Counted from the first letter of the stretch, positions 47,303 through 56,786 are shown. The stretch is DNA of 64,000 bases from Echinicola pacifica DSM 19836 (GCF_000373245.1 NZ_KB890757.1:146651-210650); one strand, 5' to 3'. Notes: a model not told the origin generated them from the sequence alone. Numbers and translations: made by a program.

Positions 47303-47866
47303 TTATTTTACTCTTTCCGAGTAAGAACCATCTCTTGTATCGACCTTGATCATGATGTCTTGGTCCACAAAAAGCGGAACCATGACCGTGGCTCCAGTCT
47401 CAAGGGTGGCTGGTTTGAGTGCGTTGGTGGCGGTGTCCCCTTTGATGCCTGGCTCGGTATAGGTGATCATGAGCTCCACAAATGGTGGAAGCTCTACGCC
47501 TAATACGTTTTCCGTTTCATCATGGATAAGGACGTCAACGAGCTGTCCTTCTTTCATAAGGTCAGCTCGATCAAGTAAGGATTTTTCTATTGGAATTTGC
47601 TCAAAGGTGGAACTGTCCATGAAATGGTATCCCATATCATCGGCATACAAAAACTGGTGTTGCCTTCTTTCTACTCTGGCAGTGGTGATTTTTTCCCCTG
47701 CGTTGAAGGTTTTGTCCAGCACCTTGCCAGTAGTAAGGCTCTTTAGTTTGGTTCGGACAAATGCCGCACCTTTGCCTGGTTTTACGTGTTGAAATTCCAC
47801 AATGCTCCATATGTCATGGTTCATTACCATGCAAAGACCATTTTTAAAATCTGCAGTACTTGCCAT
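47303..47866 (-). CDS. efp: Elongation factor P
   Basis: 187 residues, three-domain EF-P. The tip loop VKPGKGAAF places Lys32 at the usual modification position; the C-terminal signature region holds TGATVMVPLFVDQDIMIKVDTRDGSY. Rescues ribosomes stalled at polyproline. epmA/epmB or ymfI homologs are not nearby, so the modification type is open. 24 bp after fabH. Confidence 0.96.
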   Translation of the reverse strand: MASTADFKNGLCMVMNHDIWSIVEFQHVKPGKGAAFVRTKLKSLTTGKVLDKTFNAGEKITTARVERRQHQFLYADDMGYHFMDSSTFEQIPIEKSLLDRADLMKEGQLVDVLIHDETENVLGVELPPFVELMITYTEPGIKGDTATNALKPATLETGATVMVPLFVDQDIMIKVDTRDGSYSERVK

Positions 47867-47890
47867 ATGCTTAGATTGATTAATTTTTAG

Positions 47891-48889
47891 TTATTTTGAG
47901 TCGTATCCCCACTTCAGGTAGATCGAGCCCCAGGTGAATCCTCCGCCAAAAGCTGCAAGGATAATATTGTCGCCTTTTTTAAGTTGCGATTCATAATCCC
48001 ACAGGCAGAGCGGTAAAGTTCCGGCAGTGGTATTGCCATATTTTTCGATATTGATCATGACCTTGTCTGAGCCCACGCCCATTCGGTTGGCAGTGGCGTC
48101 GATGATTCTCTTATTGGCTTGGTGGGGTACCAGCCATGCGATGTCATCTCCCGTGAGGTTGTTTTTTTCCATGATCTGGCCACTAACTTCCGCCATATTG
48201 GTGACGGCAAATTTAAATACAGTAGATCCTTCCTGGAAGGCGTAGTGCTGCTTAGCTTTTACGGTTTCTTCTGTGGCTGGTTTTAAGCTTCCTCCGGCTT
48301 TGATATGGAGGTAGGGAGCTCCTGATCCATCCGAATGATGAAGGGAGTCCATGATGCCTAGTTCCTCGGTGGTAGGCTCCAAGAGTACCGCGCCGCCGCC
48401 ATCTCCAAAAATGATACAGGTGGTACGGTCTTCGTAATTGACGATGGAGGACATCTTGTCTGCTCCCACGACGATTACTTTCTTATGTTGGCCGGTTTCG
48501 ATAAACTGGCTTCCGATGGTCAGTGCATATAGAAATCCTGAGCAAGCGGCAGAAATATCGAAGCTATAACTATTGATGGCTCCGACCTTATGTGCGATGA
48601 TATTGGCGCAGGAAGGGAAAGGCATATCGGGGGTGACCGTGGCGCAGACGATCAAGTCGATCTCCTCTGGCTTGGTATTCGTTTTCTCGAGCAATCCTTT
48701 TATGGCATTGGCTCCGATCTCTGAAGTACCCTGGTTTTCTCCTTTTAGGATCCTTCTTTCCTTGATGCCAGTTCTGGAGGTGATCCACTCATCGCTGGTG
48801 TCAACCATGGACTCCAGTTCTTGGTTTGTTAGTACATAATCAGGAACCCATCCATTTACTCCGGTTATGACAGCTCTAGTCTTTTTCAT
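47891..48889 (-). CDS. fabH: 3-oxoacyl-ACP synthase III
   Basis: 332 residues, thiolase fold. The Cys-His-Asn triad is visible: Cys116 in [13 protein letters not shown], His in [10 protein letters not shown] and Asn in [11 protein letters not shown]. Starts fatty-acid synthesis by condensing an acyl-CoA with malonyl-ACP, in keeping with accBC downstream. plsX, often between rpmF and fabH, is absent here. Confidence 0.96.
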   Translation of the reverse strand: MKKTRAVITGVNGWVPDYVLTNQELESMVDTSDEWITSRTGIKERRILKGENQGTSEIGANAIKGLLEKTNTKPEEIDLIVCATVTPDMPFPSCANIIAHKVGAINSYSFDISAACSGFLYALTIGSQFIETGQHKKVIVVGADKMSSIVNYEDRTTCIIFGDGGGAVLLEPTTEELGIMDSLHHSDGSGAPYLHIKAGGSLKPATEETVKAKQHYAFQEGSTVFKFAVTNMAEVSGQIMEKNNLTGDDIAWLVPHQANKRIIDATANRMGVGSDKVMINIEKYGNTTAGTLPLCLWDYESQLKKGDNIILAAFGGGFTWGSIYLKWGYDSK

Positions 48890-49104
48890 TTACTTTTAGT
48901 TTTGGGCAAATGCTAGTCTATTATTGGTAATGAGGGAGGTTAGCATCCGAACCCTGTAATGGTAATTTTGTGACCGGGATTCCTTAGTTCCCAATACAAA
49001 ATGTTTTTGGCTTCCAAAATTATTTAAAATGTGCTATTCAACCAAGCATTTTGGGAAGTAGAATGTAAAATGAACGGAATTGAGTGCCAGGTGATTGGAG
49101 GACA
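48890..49104. other. Non-coding gap upstream of fabH
   Basis: About 215 bp between the rpmF terminator and fabH, where plsX would sit in many genomes. No remnant of plsX is visible. It must hold the fabH promoter; the best minus-strand candidate has an extra spacer base and is not reported as a site. Confidence 0.4.
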
Positions 49105-49140
49105 TAAAAAAATCCATTTGAGCTATACCCAAATGGATTT
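49105..49140 (-). terminator. Terminator after rpmF
   Basis: AAATCCATTTG / CAAATGGATTT perfect 11-bp stem; on the minus strand it ends in seven T. It separates yceD-rpmF from fabH. Confidence 0.88.
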
Positions 49141-49196
49141 ATGGTATTGTTCACCTAAGTGACATTTTTTTCACCTGAAACAAATTCCCGCCTAAA

Positions 49197-49388
49197 TTAG
49201 GCAAGTACTTCTTTATCAATGATTACCTGACCTTTGTAGTACAGCTTGCCGTCTAACCAGTAAGCGCGGTGAGGAAGGTGATATTCACCAGTGGTTGGGC
49301 ATTGAGCCAAAGAAGGAGCAGTCAACTTATAGTGAGTTCTTCTCTTGTCTCTTCTAGTTTTTGAAATTTTGCGTTTAGGATGTGCCAT
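49197..49388 (-). CDS. rpmF: 50S ribosomal protein L32, zinc-free form
   Basis: 63 residues. [20 protein letters not shown] and [16 protein letters not shown] are L32, but only one Cys is present, so there is no zinc ribbon. 18 bp after the DUF177 gene, the usual pairing. Confidence 0.95.
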   Translation of the reverse strand: MAHPKRKISKTRRDKRRTHYKLTAPSLAQCPTTGEYHLPHRAYWLDGKLYYKGQVIIDKEVLA

Positions 49389-49406
49389 CTCTATACAGTT
49401 TTTAGA

Positions 49407-49967
49407 TTAATCTTTTTTCTTAATTTTCTTTAATGCTTCCCATCTGGGATCTACTTGTTGGTCTTCCTCTTCCTCAGAAAGGTCATCATTGTCCTCATTC
49501 TCCGAATCTGACCAATATATCATCTTACCTTCACTCTCGGCCTCGTCTTCATCATCCCTGTAACTCGGGTGAATCTTCTTAGCTGGCAATGAAAGAAGTA
49601 TAAATTCATAAATCAACTGAGCCACATTGATCGAAGGAGTGTCCTGAGTAATCATGAACATTTCCTCGTTGATCTCCGCCTCCTCAGAGCCATACTTATA
49701 AAGCACCTTCTGACTGGATTCTATCTGCTCATCGTACTTCTCTAAGCTCCGGTCACAAGTCAACTCTACCTGACCCTTTATTTGATATATAACTTCCAAT
49801 AGGTTTGATCCTTTTTTGATCAAAACCTTTACTTCCAAATTCCCTTGTTTTACAAGGTCATTATCTTCGAAATGACTGAAAAAATCATCATTGATCTCAA
49901 AGGTAAACTCATGCTTCCCTTCGTTTAATTTGATGATTTCTATGTCAAAAGCTCTCCAGAATTTCAC
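49407..49967 (-). CDS. DUF177 (YceD-like) protein
   Basis: 186 residues. The central GQVELTCDRSLEKYD motif is the family signature; the C-terminal part is very acidic (DSENEDNDDLSEEEEDQQ). YceD family members are linked to 23S rRNA accumulation in bacteria and plastids, always beside rpmF as here. Role otherwise inferred. Confidence 0.88.
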   Translation of the reverse strand: MKFWRAFDIEIIKLNEGKHEFTFEINDDFFSHFEDNDLVKQGNLEVKVLIKKGSNLLEVIYQIKGQVELTCDRSLEKYDEQIESSQKVLYKYGSEEAEINEEMFMITQDTPSINVAQLIYEFILLSLPAKKIHPSYRDDEDEAESEGKMIYWSDSENEDNDDLSEEEEDQQVDPRWEALKKIKKKD

Positions 49968-49992
49968 AATTCCTCCTTCTTATTTAAGACCG

Positions 49993-50000
49993 CAAATTTA
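49993..50000 (-). promoter_or_regulatory. Promoter -7 element for yceD-rpmF
   Basis: On the minus strand TAAATTTG, exact TAnnTTTG, 26 bp before the DUF177 gene start; TTTT about 20 nt upstream. It gives this pair a start of its own after pdxA. Confidence 0.55.
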
Positions 50001-50042
50001 GTGTATATATTTTTAAATGTAAAATATAGCAGTGATTTATTT

Positions 50043-51065
50043 TTATTCATCTTCTTGCCAACCTTGCTTTTGGGTGAGAATATCATAGGCAGAAAATAGG
50101 GCTGCTCGCATTGAACCCTCTTCTGCCACGTTTTTTCCTGCTATATTATAGGCTGTTCCATGATCCGGAGAAGTCCGGACTATTGGCAGCCCTGCCGTGA
50201 AGTTTACTCCATTTTCGAAGGAGAGTGCCTTGAATGGAACCAAGCCTTGGTCGTGATACATGGCCAGCACCGCATCGAATTTTTTATGATGCATCATCCC
50301 GAAAAAACCATCCGCCGGGTAGGGACCAAAAACCATATGACCTTTGTCCTTAAACTCCCGAATGACTGGCTGAATAATCGCTTCTTCCTCGGATCCTAAT
50401 AAGCCCTCTTCTCCCGCGTGTGGATTGAGCCCCAGCACGGCGATTCGTGGCTTCTGAATCCCAAAATCCTCCTGCAAAGATTTCAACATTATCTTTAGCT
50501 TTTGCTTGATATTAGGTCCAGTGATATTCTTCGGTACCTCAGCCAGTGGGATATGTCCTGTCACCACTCCCACGCGAAGGTCCTCCGCTATCATGAACAT
50601 CAAGCTCTCTTTGGCTCCAAAAGCCTGAGTGAGGTATTCTGTATGTCCTACGAATTTTAACTCGGCAGAGTTGATATTATTTTTGTTTAATGGCGCAGTG
50701 ACCATCGCTTGGATTTTGTCCGCTTTCAGATCGCCTATGGCTTGGTCTAGTGCGGCCAATGCCATTTTGCCCGCCTCAGCAGTCTCTACGCCGGGTAATA
50801 TCTCCGGACATTCCTCTATTATATTAAGGACATTCACCTTCTTAGGATGAGCTTCTTCTATGGACCTGATTTGCATAAAATTGAAATCTTCCAGCTTTAA
50901 TAGCTTTCTATAGAAGGTGATCGCCTTGCCATGTGCATAGATGACAGGGGTCATATTCTTTAGCAGTCGATTGTCCTGCAGTGCTTTCATCGTCACTTCA
51001 GCACTTATCCCATTGATGTCTCCAATGGTAATCCCAATGATGGGCTTATTTTTTCTTTGATTCAT
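50043..51065 (-). CDS. pdxA: 4-hydroxythreonine-4-phosphate dehydrogenase
   Basis: 340 residues. Metal-binding histidines appear in FVGHTEYLTQAFG, LNPHAGEEG and AMYHDQGLVPFKA; GDINGISAEVTMKAL opens the protein. Acts in the DXP-dependent pyridoxal phosphate pathway with PdxJ (not in the window). 7 bp after pepA. Confidence 0.95.
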   Translation of the reverse strand: MNQRKNKPIIGITIGDINGISAEVTMKALQDNRLLKNMTPVIYAHGKAITFYRKLLKLEDFNFMQIRSIEEAHPKKVNVLNIIEECPEILPGVETAEAGKMALAALDQAIGDLKADKIQAMVTAPLNKNNINSAELKFVGHTEYLTQAFGAKESLMFMIAEDLRVGVVTGHIPLAEVPKNITGPNIKQKLKIMLKSLQEDFGIQKPRIAVLGLNPHAGEEGLLGSEEEAIIQPVIREFKDKGHMVFGPYPADGFFGMMHHKKFDAVLAMYHDQGLVPFKALSFENGVNFTAGLPIVRTSPDHGTAYNIAGKNVAEEGSMRAALFSAYDILTQKQGWQEDE

Positions 51066-51072
51066 ATACGGA

Positions 51073-52509
51073 TCAATTTGCGATATTTTTCAGAAACTGA
51101 GTGATGAGGCGGACGCCAAATCCTGTTCCTCCACTTGGTTTGTAGTTTTCTCCTGTTTTTAAGAAGGCTGGTCCAGCGATGTCCACATGGATCCAATTAT
51201 AAGAAGTAAAGTGCTCCAGGAATTTCCCTGCGGTAATTGCCCCGGCAGTAGGGCCTCCAATATTGGCAATATCAGCCACAGAGGATTTCAATTGATCGCC
51301 ATATTCATCCCATAGCGGAAACTCCACCAGTCTCTCCCAGACTTCCTTTCCTGCAATTTTAAGAAAACTTTTCTCCTCATCATAAGCTTTGCCCATCATC
51401 ACTGCACCTTCTTTTCCTAAAGCCGCCGCTGCGGAGCCCGTGAGAGTGGCCAAGTCTATGACTAATTTAGGGTCAAATTTCGCTGCATATAATAAAGCAT
51501 CCGCCAAGATTAACCGGCCTTCTGCATCGGTATTCAGGATTTCTACGCTCTTCCCATTAGGGTAGGTGATGATATCCCCAGGAGTAATCGCATTGCCACC
51601 AGGCCGATTATCCGTCGCTGGAATCAGGCCGATGACCTCTATTGGCAGGTTTAGCTGAGCCACAGCGCATAGGGTACCGATCACCGCAGCAGCACCCGCC
51701 ATATCGGCTTTCATGAAGTCCATGGAGTTGGCAGTAGGCTTTAGGCTTAGTCCGCCAGTGTCATAGACCACCCCTTTGCCCACCAGGACAATGGGCTTTT
51801 TGAATTTCCTTCCTGACGCAGGCTTATAATGCAGGATGCTGAAAGTAGGCGCTTGCTCACTGCCGGCATTGACAGCCAGCAGACCCGCCATCTTTAGAGA
51901 TGCTATTTTGCTCTCGTCAAATATCTCAGTGCTGAAGCCATAGGTTTTTCCTAATGCTTCGATTTCCTGTCCTAGCTGCTGAGCGGTCAAGGTGATGACT
52001 GGCTCATTGACCAGATTTCTGGCGATGAAGGTGGAGTGGCATATTGCCATCAGTTCATCTGCCATCTGCTGATCGGTGACATCGGTATAGATCTCCAAGG
52101 TCTCAGGAGCTTCAGGCTTTGTGGAGAGGTATTTGGAGAATTGGTAGGAGGCTAATATCAGGCCTTCGGCAAATGCTAAGAGCAGTTTTTCGGACTTGCC
52201 AAAATAATATATTTTGGGGGCGAGCTCCTGCTTTATTTTTTTCCAAAGGCTGGCGCCTTCCTTCCGCGCTTTTTCTAAATCGGCTATATTATCTTTTTCT
52301 TCATCGAGTTTTATAAATACCAAATGAGAATTTTCGTCAGACAAGCTGACTTTAGTTTTCTTTTTGTCTGCAAAAGTCTTTTTGATGTAGGCAGATTTGG
52401 CCTCATCTATAGGAAGTTTATTTATGTCTTTGCCGCTGCTAATAAGGCATACGCCCATTTGCGTGCGAAGATTTCCAGGAGAGTCTAGTATTCTTATGGC
52501 GGTTAGCAT
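51073..52509 (-). CDS. pepA: Leucyl aminopeptidase, M17
   Basis: 478 residues. N-terminal macro-like domain (about 1-150) and the C-terminal peptidase with KGVVYDTGGLSLKP, FMKADMAGAAAVIGTL and the NTDAEGRLILADAL signature that holds the two-metal ligands. Intracellular peptide turnover. Upstream of pdxA with 7 bp spacing; divergent from rsmA. Confidence 0.95.
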   Translation of the reverse strand: MLTAIRILDSPGNLRTQMGVCLISSGKDINKLPIDEAKSAYIKKTFADKKKTKVSLSDENSHLVFIKLDEEKDNIADLEKARKEGASLWKKIKQELAPKIYYFGKSEKLLLAFAEGLILASYQFSKYLSTKPEAPETLEIYTDVTDQQMADELMAICHSTFIARNLVNEPVITLTAQQLGQEIEALGKTYGFSTEIFDESKIASLKMAGLLAVNAGSEQAPTFSILHYKPASGRKFKKPIVLVGKGVVYDTGGLSLKPTANSMDFMKADMAGAAAVIGTLCAVAQLNLPIEVIGLIPATDNRPGGNAITPGDIITYPNGKSVEILNTDAEGRLILADALLYAAKFDPKLVIDLATLTGSAAAALGKEGAVMMGKAYDEEKSFLKIAGKEVWERLVEFPLWDEYGDQLKSSVADIANIGGPTAGAITAGKFLEHFTSYNWIHVDIAGPAFLKTGENYKPSGGTGFGVRLITQFLKNIAN

Positions 52510-52541
52510 ATATTGTTTTAATTTTGGAAGGCAATTTACTA

Positions 52542-52549
52542 TAAATTTA
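52542..52549. promoter_or_regulatory. Palindromic element between pepA and rsmA
   Basis: The palindrome TAAATTTA reads as a near TAnnTTTG in both directions, in the 54-bp gap between divergent genes. Start points would lie near 52535 (minus) and 52556 (plus). No good -33 on either side, so this is a tentative shared promoter core. Confidence 0.3.
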
Positions 52550-52563
52550 TCATAGAACTAAAG

Positions 52564-53346
52564 ATGGAGAGAGTCAGTGCAAAAAAGCATCTCGGGCAGC
52601 ATTTCCTTACGGACTTGAATATAGCTGAAGATATCGCCAAAGCGGTCAGTGGGCATAGGGGCGTGAAACAAGTGTTGGAGATCGGTCCTGGCATGGGAGT
52701 GTTGACTGATTTTTTGCTTCAGCAGGAGTGGGACCTTCATCTGATAGATATTGACAAAGAGTCAATCGTTTATTTGAACAAGAAATATCCATTACTTAAA
52801 GATAAAATAATATCTGGGGATTTTTTAAGATATGACTTTGGAGAGGTATTTGATACGCCTTTTATCATTGCCGGAAACTTTCCTTATAATATTTCTTCAC
52901 AAATCTTTTTTAAAGTTTTGGCAGAAAAGGACAAAGTCACCGAAGTAGTGTGCATGCTTCAAAAAGAAGTTGCCCAGCGCATAGCCTCTCCACATGGAAA
53001 TAAGAGTTATGGCATTTTGAGTGTTTTCTTACAGGCCTATTATGATATAGAGTACCTGATGACAGTTCCCCCGACGGTTTTTGACCCTCCACCAAAGGTA
53101 AATAGTGGCGTCATTCGACTCAAAAGAAATGAGGTCGAAAAGTTGGACTGCAATGAAAAATTATTTTTCAGAGTGGTAAAGCAAGGGTTTAGCACGAGAC
53201 GGAAAACACTCAGAAATGCCCTGAAATCTTTAGGATTAAGTGATAGCATGAAGGAGGATCCAATGTTGGATTTGAGAGCGGAGCAGTTGGATGTGGCTTC
53301 TTTCGTATTATTAACTAATAAACTGGAATCGTCTTGGAAAGAATAA
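52564..53346 (+). CDS. rsmA: 16S rRNA (adenine1518/1519-N6) dimethyltransferase
   Basis: 260 residues. SAKKHLGQHFLTDLNIAEDI at the start, the SAM loop EIGPGMGVLTDFL (about 39-51) and NFPY (105-108) in place of the usual NLPY, with the family C-terminal helix domain. Dimethylates two adenines at the 16S 3' end. Overlaps mgtE by 13 bp. Confidence 0.96.
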   Translation: MERVSAKKHLGQHFLTDLNIAEDIAKAVSGHRGVKQVLEIGPGMGVLTDFLLQQEWDLHLIDIDKESIVYLNKKYPLLKDKIISGDFLRYDFGEVFDTPFIIAGNFPYNISSQIFFKVLAEKDKVTEVVCMLQKEVAQRIASPHGNKSYGILSVFLQAYYDIEYLMTVPPTVFDPPPKVNSGVIRLKRNEVEKLDCNEKLFFRVVKQGFSTRRKTLRNALKSLGLSDSMKEDPMLDLRAEQLDVASFVLLTNKLESSWKE

Positions 53347-54701
53347 GAGAATTTGAGCTCTCCAAAGAGTACCTGGAATCCCTGCGTGACAGCGTGGAAG
53401 CTCAGGATGTCAGCGGAATAAGCGAGTCCATCGAAGGGGCAAACGAGGCTGATGTCGCCGCGCTGCTGGATGAACTGGATATGGAGGAAGCCCTCTTTGT
53501 CCTTAGGGTCCTGGAGCGGGAGTTTGCTGCAGATGTATTGATTGAGCTGGATGAAGAGCCTCAGTTTAAGGTGGTCCAGGAAATGGAATCCGCCGAGCTG
53601 GCCGCTCTCCTTGATCATATGGAGTCGGATGATGCCGTGGATATCCTAAATCAGCTCGTGGTCAAGGACCGGGAAGAGGTCATCAGCCATATTCAGGAAA
53701 AAGAAAAGTCAGGGTATATCCAAGAGCTCCTTCGCTATGAAGAGGGCAGTGCGGGCTCCCTGATGGCAAAAGAATTTATAAAAGCTAACCTCAACTGGAC
53801 GGTGGTGCAGACCATTGAGGAGATCCGCCGTCAGGCAGAAAATGTAGAGAAGATTTATTCTATCTATGTCGTGGACAATAAAGAGAGCCTTTTGGGGCGC
53901 GTGGCGCTAAAGAAAATCATTCTTTCCTCTGCCGATACCAAAGTCAAGGATATTTATGAGGAAGACCTGATCTCCGTACCCACTTATATGGATGAGGAGG
54001 AGATCGCCGAGATCATGCGCCGATATGATTTGGAAGCTGTACCTGTGGTCAATGCCAAGAATAAGTTGGTGGGAAGAATTACCGTCGATGATGTCCTGGA
54101 TGTGATGCGGGAGCAGGCTGAGGAAGATATGCAGGCCATGTCCGGGATATCAGATGATGTAGAAGAATCTGATTCTGTTTTCCGACTGACTAAAGCCCGT
54201 TTACCCTGGCTATTTATCGGGATCGTCGGTGGATTATTAGGCGCCAAGTTGATTGGAGGCTATAATGCAGGCTTGAGTAAGTACATTCAGCTGGCTTCTT
54301 TTATCCCGCTGATCACGGCTACGGGCGGAAATGTGGGGATCCAGTCGTCTTCCTTGGTGGTGCAGTCTCTTGCTGCCAAGTCCGTATTTGCGGAGAGCCT
54401 AGGCCGGCGGTTTGCCAAGGTGCTGATGGTGGCCATGCTCAATGGATTGGTGCTGGGACTGGTCGTCTTCGGGACAGTGGTCTTTATATACAATAATGAG
54501 GTGAAATTCGGTATTGTGGTAGGCCTTGCCTTATTTTGTGTGGTATTGTTGGCCTCCTTTATGGGGACAGTGACGCCGATTGTCCTAGATAAGTTTGGGG
54601 TAAACCCTGCCATGGCCTCAGGACCTTTTATCACCACTGCCAATGACCTCCTGGGACTTGCGGTGTACTTCTTTGTAGCGATGATGTTGCTGAATTTGTA
54701 A
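53334..54701 (+). CDS. mgtE: Magnesium transporter MgtE
   Basis: 455 residues. N domain of helical repeats (about 20-125), two CBS domains (about 130-255) with LISVPTYMDEEEIAEIMRRYDLEAVPVV, then five membrane helices (about 285-455) including FIPLITATGGNVGIQSSSLVV and GPFITTANDLLGLAVYFFV. The start is a TTG (53334) overlapping rsmA; no ATG suits the N domain better. Magnesium-gated Mg2+ uptake in the inner membrane. Confidence 0.94.
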   Translation: MERIREFELSKEYLESLRDSVEAQDVSGISESIEGANEADVAALLDELDMEEALFVLRVLEREFAADVLIELDEEPQFKVVQEMESAELAALLDHMESDDAVDILNQLVVKDREEVISHIQEKEKSGYIQELLRYEEGSAGSLMAKEFIKANLNWTVVQTIEEIRRQAENVEKIYSIYVVDNKESLLGRVALKKIILSSADTKVKDIYEEDLISVPTYMDEEEIAEIMRRYDLEAVPVVNAKNKLVGRITVDDVLDVMREQAEEDMQAMSGISDDVEESDSVFRLTKARLPWLFIGIVGGLLGAKLIGGYNAGLSKYIQLASFIPLITATGGNVGIQSSSLVVQSLAAKSVFAESLGRRFAKVLMVAMLNGLVLGLVVFGTVVFIYNNEVKFGIVVGLALFCVVLLASFMGTVTPIVLDKFGVNPAMASGPFITTANDLLGLAVYFFVAMMLLNL

Positions 54702-54747
54702 AAATGAAAATTATCCATTGGTTCCAATGGGCTAATGATTAATTCCT

Positions 54748-55680
54748 ATGAAAATATTAATTATTGACGAAATGCACCCCAGTATCATGTCCTTATTGGA
54801 AGAGCGGGGATTTGAAGCGGATTATAAGCCTAAGATCACCCGTGAGGAGATATTGGGGACGGTGCACGAATATGATGGCCTGATCATCCGGTCAAAAACC
54901 CCCATGGATGAGGAGCTATTAGCCAAAGCTAGCAAGCTGAAGTTCATTGGGCGTGCCGGCGCTGGCTTGGATAAGATTGACCTGGACTATATCGATAAGC
55001 ATAATATTAAGCTATATCATGCGCCTGAGGGAAATCGTGATGCGGTAGGGGAGCACGCCGTGGCCATGTTGCTTTCGCTATTCAATAATCTCAAAAAAGC
55101 GGATGCAGAAGTACGAAAAGGCATCTGGGATCGTGAAGGAAATCGTGGGGAGGAACTTCAGGGTAAGACGATAGGTGTATTTGGTTATGGAAATATGGGA
55201 AAAGCCTTCGCAAAAAGGATGTCCGGATTTGGCGTAAGGGTACTGGCTTATGACAAATACCTGGAAAACTACGGCGATGAATACGCTGAGCAGGCCACTT
55301 TCCAGGAGCTGCAGGAGCAGGCAGAGGTGCTGAGCATTCATGTGCCATTGACTCCGGAAACCAGAGGCTTCTTCTCGGAGGAGGTGATGGCTGGTTTTCA
55401 CCATCCTTTTTACCTGATCAATACCGCCAGAGGTGAGGTGATATTATTGCAAACCTTAGTTTCTGCCCTGAAAAAAGGAACACTCAAGGGAGCCTTATTG
55501 GATGTGCTTGAAAATGAAAAGTTGAAGACACTCGATGAATCTCAGCGTGCAGCATTCGAGGAACTGGTGACGCGGGAGGATGTGATGTTTTCTCCACATA
55601 TCGCAGGCTGGACCTTCCAGTCCTATGAGAAAATCAACCAAGTGTTGGTGGACAAGATTAATAGTGGTTTTGGGGCATAA
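54748..55680 (+). CDS. D-2-hydroxyacid dehydrogenase (SerA-like)
   Basis: 310 residues, shorter than SerA and without an ACT domain. Substrate-binding part with LKFIGRAGAGLDKIDLDY, NAD loop TIGVFGYGNMGKAFAKRM, catalytic Arg in INTARGEVILLQ, Glu in LLDVLENE and the His of FSPHIAGWT. Could be phosphoglycerate dehydrogenase or a related hydroxyacid/2-ketoacid enzyme; serC or serB are not nearby. Lone gene between mgtE and greA. Confidence 0.88.
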   Translation: MKILIIDEMHPSIMSLLEERGFEADYKPKITREEILGTVHEYDGLIIRSKTPMDEELLAKASKLKFIGRAGAGLDKIDLDYIDKHNIKLYHAPEGNRDAVGEHAVAMLLSLFNNLKKADAEVRKGIWDREGNRGEELQGKTIGVFGYGNMGKAFAKRMSGFGVRVLAYDKYLENYGDEYAEQATFQELQEQAEVLSIHVPLTPETRGFFSEEVMAGFHHPFYLINTARGEVILLQTLVSALKKGTLKGALLDVLENEKLKTLDESQRAAFEELVTREDVMFSPHIAGWTFQSYEKINQVLVDKINSGFGA

Positions 55681-55713
55681 GGGGGTAACAGGGTATAATT
55701 CTGGTGTTTAAAA

Positions 55714-55744
55714 TTGCTTTATGCATTGGAGATTATTATATTTG
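55714..55744 (+). promoter_or_regulatory. Promoter of greA
   Basis: TTG at 55714-55716, about 20-nt spacer, TATATTTG at 55737-55744 (exact TAnnTTTG). Start near 55751, giving a leader of about 84 nt that contains a hairpin. Confidence 0.6.
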
Positions 55745-55775
55745 CTCTATACTTAAAATATCGGTAGAAATATGA

Positions 55776-55810
55776 AACGGTCTTAGAAATGAGGCCGTTC
55801 TTTTATTTTT
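55776..55810 (+). terminator. Hairpin with U tract in the greA leader
   Basis: AACGGtCT pairs with AGgCCGTT around an eight-base loop, followed by CTTTTATTTTT. It lies between the greA promoter and the greA ATG (55835), so it can act as an attenuator or end a short leader RNA. It could also be the late terminator of the upstream dehydrogenase. Confidence 0.6.
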
Positions 55811-55834
55811 CAAGCTTTGACAAACAATTAGACT

Positions 55835-56308
55835 ATGGGAAAAGTACAGTATTATACAGAAGAGGGTCTTAAAAAGCTTAAGGATGAGCTGCTACTATTG
55901 AAGACCAAAGGAAGACAGGATATAGCAAAACAAATCGCTGAAGCCCGTGATAAGGGAGATTTGAGTGAAAATGCTGAGTACGATGCTGCCAAGGATGCTC
56001 AAGGCCATTTGGAACTTAAAATAGCCAAACTCGAAGGCGTAATCGGAAATGCCAGAGTGCTAGACAATTCCAAAATGGACCCTTCAAAAGTCGGGATCCT
56101 AAGCACCGTAAAAATCAAAAATATAAAGAATGGCATGACCGTCTCCTATACCTTGGTATCTGAGGAAGAAGCCGATCTCAAAGCGCACAAAATCTCACTT
56201 GCCTCTCCTTTTGGTATAGGACTTCTAGGTAAGAAAGTAGGAGAAGTAGCCCAGATTAAGGCTCCTGCTGGTGTAGTGGAATTTGAAGTGTTGGAAATAG
56301 AATATTAA
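55835..56308 (+). CDS. greA: Transcription elongation factor GreA
   Basis: 157 residues, normal length. N-terminal coiled coil (about 12-75) with ARDKGDLSENAEYDAAKDAQ carrying the acidic tip, and C-terminal FKBP-like domain ending SPFGIGLLGKKVGEVAQIKAPAG. Stimulates RNA cleavage in backtracked RNA polymerase. Followed by a terminator. Confidence 0.96.
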   Translation: MGKVQYYTEEGLKKLKDELLLLKTKGRQDIAKQIAEARDKGDLSENAEYDAAKDAQGHLELKIAKLEGVIGNARVLDNSKMDPSKVGILSTVKIKNIKNGMTVSYTLVSEEEADLKAHKISLASPFGIGLLGKKVGEVAQIKAPAGVVEFEVLEIEY

Positions 56309-56315
56309 ATAGCTT

Positions 56316-56346
56316 AATCCCGATGGTATTCCATTCGGGATTTTTT
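56316..56346 (+). terminator. Terminator after greA
   Basis: AATCCCGA / TCGGGATT stem with an 11-base loop and T run, 8 bp after the stop. Confidence 0.88.
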
Positions 56347-56357
56347 ATTTTTACCCC

Positions 56358-56750
56358 ATGGCAAGTATTTTTACAAAAATCATCAACCGAGAGATCCCCG
56401 CCCAGATAGTGGCCGAGGATGATAATTATATTGCATTTCTAGATATCATGCCTTTAGTAAAGGGCCATGTACTAGTGGTGCCAAAGCAAGAAACCGACTA
56501 TATCTTTGATCTGGAAGATGAGGTCTTAGCGGGACTCTATGTCTTTGCAAAGAAGGTGGCCAAGGCTATCGATAAGTCCGTCAAATGCACCCGTGTGGGT
56601 GTGGCGGTGATCGGTCTTGAGGTGCCTCACGTCCATGTGCACCTGGTGCCTCTCAATACCATGGATGATATCAATTTCACCCGTCCCAAGCTGAAATTGG
56701 AAGAAGAAGAAATGAAAAAAATCGCTACAACGATCAAAGACAATCTATAA
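56358..56750 (+). CDS. HIT family hydrolase
   Basis: 130 residues. SIFTKIINREIPAQIV at the N-terminus and the histidine triad HVHVHLVPLN near residue 92-101. HinT-like nucleoside phosphoramidase or dinucleotide hydrolase; substrate not established. Lies between two terminators. Confidence 0.93.
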   Translation: MASIFTKIINREIPAQIVAEDDNYIAFLDIMPLVKGHVLVVPKQETDYIFDLEDEVLAGLYVFAKKVAKAIDKSVKCTRVGVAVIGLEVPHVHVHLVPLNTMDDINFTRPKLKLEEEEMKKIATTIKDNL

Positions 56751-56786
56751 GTATATATAAGTGGATCTCAGTCCTACACTGAGAAT

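Noticed and set aside
54710..54736. CCATTGG / CCAATGG hairpin between mgtE and the dehydrogenase
   Set aside because: A neat stem, but without a T tract or other evidence of function.
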